Assembly (NCBI RefSeq): GCF_029320955.1
Contig: NZ_CP119757.1
Span: 2,852,001 to 2,916,000 of the forward strand
DNA length: 64,000 bases
Direction: 5' to 3'
DNA from: Flavobacterium sp. YJ01
GTDB lineage: Bacteria; Bacteroidota; Bacteroidia; Flavobacteriales; Flavobacteriaceae
Shown here: positions 60,119-64,000 of the stretch, piece by piece
Layout of the letters: each line of letters opens with the position of its first letter
How positions within the stretch are numbered: the stretch's first letter is position 1
The notes under the pieces: generated by a model
Databases searched by the model: none
The model's input: only the letters and a program-made list of their open reading frames with translations
Told to the model about the DNA's origin: nothing
Translations under genes and position numbers: made by a program

Positions 60119-61990
60119 ATGTTTTTAGAAGAATACGATGTTATTGTGGTTGGTGCAGGCCATGCTGGTTCTGAAGCTGCGGCTGCTGCTGCAAATTTGG
60201 GATCAAAAACTTTGTTGGTTACAATGAGTTTGCAAAACATAGCACAGATGTCATGTAATCCCGCAATGGGCGGAATTGCAAAAGGACAGATCGTTCGAGA
60301 AATTGATGCACTTGGTGGATATTCAGGAATTGTTTCAGATAAGACAGCAATCCAGTTCAAGATGCTGAATAAATCAAAAGGACCTGCAATGTGGTCGCCG
60401 AGAGTTCAAAGTGATAGAATGCGTTTTGCAGAAGAATGGAGAATGATGTTGGAGGCAACTCCAAATCTTGATTTTTATCAAGAGATGGTAAAAGGGTTGA
60501 TAATCGAAGACGGAAAGATAAAAGGAATTAGAACTTCGCTTGGTGTGGAGATTCGTTCCAAATCTGTGGTTTTGACGAATGGTACTTTTTTGAATGGTTT
60601 AATTCATATCGGAGAAAAACAATTCGGTGGAGGAAGAGCAGGAGAAAGTGCTGCAACCGGAATTACCGAAGATTTGATCAAAGCAGGATTTGAAGCTGGA
60701 AGAATGAAAACAGGAACGCCACCTCGTGTAGATGGTCGTTCTTTAGATTATTCTAAAATGAATGAAGAAAAAGGAGATGCTAAGCCAGATAAGTTTTCTT
60801 ATTCAGATGTAACTGTTCCGTTAACGCATCAGCGTTCTTGTCACATGACATATACTTCGTTGGATGTTCATGATATTTTGAGAGAAGGTTTTGATCGTTC
60901 TCCAATGTTCAACGGAAGAATCAAAAGTTTGGGACCAAGATATTGTCCGTCTATTGAAGATAAGATTAATCGTTTTGCAGACAAAGAACGCCATCAACTT
61001 TTTGTTGAACCAGAAGGATGGAATACTTGCGAAGTTTACGTAAACGGATTTTCAACTTCACTTCCAGAAGATATTCAATTTAAAGCGCTTCGTTCTGTAG
61101 CAGGTTTTGAAAATGTAAAATTCTTTAGACCTGGTTATGCAATCGAATATGATTTCTTTCCACCGACGCAATTAAAACACACTTTGGAAACAAAGTTAGT
61201 TGAAGGTTTATATTTTGCCGGACAGATTAATGGAACAACCGGATATGAAGAAGCAGCATCACAAGGATTGATGGCAGGAATTAATGCGCATTTAAAAGTG
61301 CATGAAAAAGATCCTTTGATTTTAAAACGTGATGAAGCATATATTGGAGTTCTAATTGATGATTTGATTACGAAAGGAACAGAAGAACCATATCGTATGT
61401 TTACATCGAGAGCAGAATATAGAACATTGTTGCGTCAAGATAATGCCGATTTCAGATTGACGCCAATGTCATACGAAATTGGTTTAGCTTCTGAAGCTCG
61501 TTTGAGAAGAATGGAAAAGAAATTGAACGAATCTGAAAAGATGGTTCAGTTCTTCAAAGAAACAAGTGTTACGATTGCAGAAACGAATCCGATTTTGGAA
61601 GCTAAAGAATCAGCGCCAATTTCTCAAGGAGATAAAATGTTCAAGATTTTTTCACGTCCCCAAATTGAATTAGAAGATATGTTGAAATTTGAAAAAGTTT
61701 CAGCATATATTGAAGAAAATGATTTGGATGAAGAAATTGTTGAGCAAGCAGTAATTCAAGTAAAATATTCTGGTTATATCGAAAAGGAAAGAAATAACGC
61801 GGATAAACTGAATCGTTTGGAAGAAGTAAAAATTCCAGACAATTTTGATTATAACAAAATCAAGTCGATGTCGATTGAAGCAAAACAAAAATTAAGCAAG
61901 ATTCGTCCTGTAACAATTTCACAAGCTTCAAGAATAAGCGGGGTATCACCAAGTGATATTTCCGTGCTTTTGATTTATATGGGAAGATAA
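60119..61990 (+). CDS. mnmG: tRNA uridine-5-carboxymethylaminomethyl modification enzyme MnmG (GidA)
   Basis: 623 residues, standard length. FAD-binding motif DVIVVGAGHAGSEAAAAAAN at the N-terminus, the conserved SCNPAMGGIAKGQIVREID and GTPPRVDGRSLDYSKM, and the C-terminal helical domain. With MnmE it modifies the wobble uridine of several tRNAs. mnmG is often found close to the replication origin, and here it sits between parS-like sites. Confidence 0.97.
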   Translation: MFLEEYDVIVVGAGHAGSEAAAAAANLGSKTLLVTMSLQNIAQMSCNPAMGGIAKGQIVREIDALGGYSGIVSDKTAIQFKMLNKSKGPAMWSPRVQSDRMRFAEEWRMMLEATPNLDFYQEMVKGLIIEDGKIKGIRTSLGVEIRSKSVVLTNGTFLNGLIHIGEKQFGGGRAGESAATGITEDLIKAGFEAGRMKTGTPPRVDGRSLDYSKMNEEKGDAKPDKFSYSDVTVPLTHQRSCHMTYTSLDVHDILREGFDRSPMFNGRIKSLGPRYCPSIEDKINRFADKERHQLFVEPEGWNTCEVYVNGFSTSLPEDIQFKALRSVAGFENVKFFRPGYAIEYDFFPPTQLKHTLETKLVEGLYFAGQINGTTGYEEAASQGLMAGINAHLKVHEKDPLILKRDEAYIGVLIDDLITKGTEEPYRMFTSRAEYRTLLRQDNADFRLTPMSYEIGLASEARLRRMEKKLNESEKMVQFFKETSVTIAETNPILEAKESAPISQGDKMFKIFSRPQIELEDMLKFEKVSAYIEENDLDEEIVEQAVIQVKYSGYIEKERNNADKLNRLEEVKIPDNFDYNKIKSMSIEAKQKLSKIRPVTISQASRISGVSPSDISVLLIYMGR

Positions 61991-62066
61991 AAATATTTTA
62001 GGTTTTAGATTGTTGATTTCTGATTTTAAAGAATATGAAATCTTAAGTCTGAAATCTAAAATTAAT

Positions 62067-62082
62067 TGTTCCACGTGAAACA
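62067..62082. promoter_or_regulatory. parS-like site between mnmG and the second GNAT gene
   Basis: TGTTCCACGTGAAACA differs from the classical parS sequence at one position. It is the site closest to consensus in the window. Confidence 0.75.
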
Positions 62083-62097
62083 TTGAATTAAATTTTG

Positions 62098-62568
62098 ATG
62101 AAAGTCGTTAGAAAAGAAAATTTATCATTAGAAGAGAAAAAGGCATTAATGCAACTTCGAAATAATGAATATCCAGTTCAATTTGGTCATGAAACATTTC
62201 ATGAATTTGAAGCGTATGTGGATGCAATTTCAGAAATGAAAAATTATCTTTTAATTGATGCTAAAAAAGAGATTCAAGGTTGGGTATATACCTTTTTTCG
62301 CGATAACGAAATTTGGTTTGCAATAATGTTGAATTATCAAATTCAAGGAAAAGGCTACGGAAAGATTTTATTAGAAGAAATAAAAAAGAATAATCAGAAT
62401 TTGAACGGTTGGGTAATTGATCATGAAAATGATATCAAATCAAATAAAGAAAAATATAAATCGCCATTGAAATTTTATATTTCAAATGGCTTTTCTGTTT
62501 TGGAAGATGTCAGGTTAGAAAATGAAAAGATTTCAGCGGTGAAAATTAACTGGAAAAATAATAAATAA
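62098..62568 (+). CDS. GNAT-family N-acetyltransferase
   Basis: 156 residues from the ATG at 62098; a TTG three bases earlier is possible but less likely. Acetyl-CoA binding motif in YQIQGKGYGKILLEEIKKNN (Q-x-x-G-x-G/A). The domain is complete, with C-terminal FYISNGFSVLEDVRLE. The substrate cannot be predicted. Its promoter region overlaps the parS-like site at 62067-62082. Confidence 0.85.
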   Translation: MKVVRKENLSLEEKKALMQLRNNEYPVQFGHETFHEFEAYVDAISEMKNYLLIDAKKEIQGWVYTFFRDNEIWFAIMLNYQIQGKGYGKILLEEIKKNNQNLNGWVIDHENDIKSNKEKYKSPLKFYISNGFSVLEDVRLENEKISAVKINWKNNK

Positions 62569-62575
62569 AAAAACT

Positions 62576-62612
62576 AAAAATCCTAAGAATGAAATTTTCA
62601 TTTTTAGGATTT
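62576..62612. other. Hairpin after the GNAT gene
   Basis: AAATCCTAA pairs with TTAGGATTT, with a further inner stem GAATGAAA / TTTCATTTT-like. The T-run is on the minus strand side, so as a plus-strand terminator it would be weak. Confidence 0.55.
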
Positions 62613-62646
62613 GCTATAAATTAAACCAATATTTACAATTAAAAAA

Positions 62647-63495
62647 ATGAACGTTTTAAATAAAAAACATTTTCTTACGGTAAAAGATCATTCTGTTTCA
62701 AAAGAAATTTTCGATTTGTATTATGATGAAGAATTAGACATGCTAATTACTTCGCCACAACCAGAACTTCAAAATCTGGGAAAATATTACGAAAGTGAAG
62801 ATTATATTTCGCACACAGATAACAAACGTTCATTGTTCGAAAAAGCATATCATTTTGTAAAAAATATTGCGCTTCAAAATAAATTGAATTTGATTAATTC
62901 AGAACAACTTCAAAAAGGCAAACTTTTGGATATTGGAGCTGGAACAGGAGATTTTCTATTAACAGCAAAAAATAATGGTTGGGAAACGATTGGAGTAGAA
63001 CCAAGCGACAGAGCTAAAAATATTGCAAAACAAAAAGGAATTTCATTTGTAGAAGAAATTGGCACTTTAGAGAATCATTCTTTCGATGCAATTACAATGT
63101 GGCATGTTTTAGAACACGTTCCAAACTTAGAAGAACAGATTCAGGAATTAAAGCGTTTATTAAAACCAACTGGAACATTAATTATTGCGGTTCCAAACTA
63201 TAAATCGTTTGATGCAAATCATTATCAAACTTTTTGGGCGGCTTATGATGTGCCAATTCATTTTTGGCATTTTTCTAAAAAATCGATTCAAGTGCTTTTT
63301 GAAAGAGTCGATATGAAATTAGAAAAAGTGCTTCCAATGAAATTTGATTCGTTTTATGTGAGTCTTTTGTCTGAAAAGTATAAAACGGGAAAAATGAATT
63401 ATATCAAAGCTTTTTTCATTGGTTTGAAATCAAATTGGAAAGCTAAAAGTTCAAAGGAGTATTCATCGCATATTTACGTTTTGAAAAATAAATAA
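62647..63495 (+). CDS. Class I SAM-dependent methyltransferase
   Basis: 282 residues. SAM-binding motif LLDIGAGTGDFLLTAKNNGW (about 98-117), followed by TIGVEPSDRAKNIAK, MWHVLEHVPNLEEQI and GTLIIAVPNYKSFD, the order expected for Rossmann methyltransferases of the type-11/12 group. The N-terminal 90 residues form a separate helical region with LYYDEELDMLITSPQ. Target unknown. It is conserved beside mnmG in Flavobacteria. Confidence 0.88.
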   Translation: MNVLNKKHFLTVKDHSVSKEIFDLYYDEELDMLITSPQPELQNLGKYYESEDYISHTDNKRSLFEKAYHFVKNIALQNKLNLINSEQLQKGKLLDIGAGTGDFLLTAKNNGWETIGVEPSDRAKNIAKQKGISFVEEIGTLENHSFDAITMWHVLEHVPNLEEQIQELKRLLKPTGTLIIAVPNYKSFDANHYQTFWAAYDVPIHFWHFSKKSIQVLFERVDMKLEKVLPMKFDSFYVSLLSEKYKTGKMNYIKAFFIGLKSNWKAKSSKEYSSHIYVLKNK

Positions 63496-63511
63496 TCAAA
63501 AAAATGCATTC

Positions 63512-63551
63512 AAAAACCATTTTGTCAAAATCTGATAAAATGGCTTTTTTT
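63512..63551 (+). terminator. Terminator of the methyltransferase gene
   Basis: CCATTTT pairs with AAAATGG across 13 nt and is followed by a run of seven T. A downstream CCATTTTT (about 63574-63582) could pair with the same AAAATGG, so two exclusive folds exist. Confidence 0.75.
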
Positions 63552-63688
63552 CGGTTAAAAAAATAGAAAAAAAGCCATTTTTAAAGTAATAGTGACCGGT
63601 TATTGTTATTATTTTTTCTATAAATAAAAACAATATCATAAAATTTACGCATTTTTTAAAGTTTATGTTAATCCTATTGAATTTTTTA

Positions 63689-63696
63689 TATTTTTG
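63689..63696 (+). promoter_or_regulatory. Promoter -7 box of the OmpH-like gene
   Basis: TATTTTTG fits TAnnTTTG, about 34 nt before the ATG at 63730. Confidence 0.55.
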
Positions 63697-63729
63697 TCTT
63701 TCATACTTAAAAAAATAGAATTTAAAAAA

Positions 63730-64000
63730 ATGAAAAAAGCATTAGTTATTATCGCACTTTCAGTTTTCGCAGTTTCTTGTAACAAAACAGCAGAGGTAAA
63801 GGAAGTAAAAACAGCTTACGTGGATACTTCGGTTTTGATGAAAGAATACACTGAGGCAAAAGATTTAGAGGCAAAGTACAAAGCTCAAGCGGAAGAAAAA
63901 GGAAGACAATTACAAGCTGAAATTTCACGTTTTAAACAAGACGCTGCTAATTTTCAAAGCCAGGCGCAAGCAAACGGTCAGGCTTGGGCACAGCAAAGAG
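63730..64000 (+). CDS. OmpH/Skp-like periplasmic chaperone lipoprotein, 5' part only
   Basis: The frame is open to the right edge, giving 90 codons. It starts with a lipoprotein signal (KKALVIIALSVFAVSC) with lipobox Cys17, then TAYVDTSVLMKEYTEAKDLE, which is the OmpH start, and a long charged coiled coil. Skp/OmpH proteins bind unfolded outer-membrane proteins in the periplasm. Lipid-anchored versions are common in Flavobacteria. Confidence 0.8.
   Translation, partial: MKKALVIIALSVFAVSCNKTAEVKEVKTAYVDTSVLMKEYTEAKDLEAKYKAQAEEKGRQLQAEISRFKQDAANFQSQAQANGQAWAQQR

Overview
The window is chromosomal DNA of a Flavobacterium-type member of the Bacteroidetes (F. johnsoniae-like). The evidence is very AT-rich DNA, many promoters of the Bacteroidetes form TAnnTTTG, no Shine-Dalgarno sequences, a split F-type ATP synthase operon without beta and epsilon genes, the gliding/type IX secretion lipoprotein SprE, and many families found mainly in Flavobacteriia (DUF6427, DUF6341, DUF4254, DUF5687, DUF4175).

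Layout. 1-1.7 kb: end of a polysaccharide flippase, a GNAT acetyltransferase, then a gene-free stretch with a six-fold palindromic tandem array that looks like an undescribed structured RNA. 1.7-10.7 kb: one long minus-strand transcription unit, sprE - bactofilin - atpZ - membrane protein - atpBEFHAG. 10.7-20.5 kb: housekeeping genes (ABC exporter pair, ferredoxin reductase-like protein, heptosyltransferase, upp, purD). 20.5-34 kb: accessory surface-polysaccharide region (HigBA toxin-antitoxin, PaaK/CapK-like enzyme, ORF6N protein with palindromes, WecB, UDP-xylose synthase, three further glycosyltransferases, Wzx, two Wzy-like proteins, Wzz-like protein). 34-42 kb: DUF6909-like protein, REP-associated transposase with its own REP in frame, GH3 protein, TatA, Tex, RpiB. 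42.2-42.95 kb: a gene-free AT-rich gap where transcription diverges, with DnaA-box-like motifs (candidate oriC). 43-55.7 kb: rnr, LysE-type exporter, tRNA-Cys with duplicated 3' ends, folB, a second toxin-antitoxin pair, glnS, YtxH group, SPFH protein, gltX. 55.8-64 kb: DUF4175 protein, ybeY, a cluster of parS-like sites, mnmG (gidA), a second GNAT, a methyltransferase and the start of an OmpH/Skp-like lipoprotein.

Two themes stand out. First, the parS-like cluster beside mnmG, together with the divergent gap at 42 kb, suggests that the window lies in the origin/centromere domain of the chromosome. Second, palindromic dispersed repeats are unusually visible: three different families sit inside reading frames (ORF6N gene, transposase, gltX), two copies of a roughly 105-bp hairpin element lie between genes, and a transcribed-looking array of six palindromes lies near the left edge.

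The protein assignments rest on motif and sequence recognition by eye. No database search or folding program was run.
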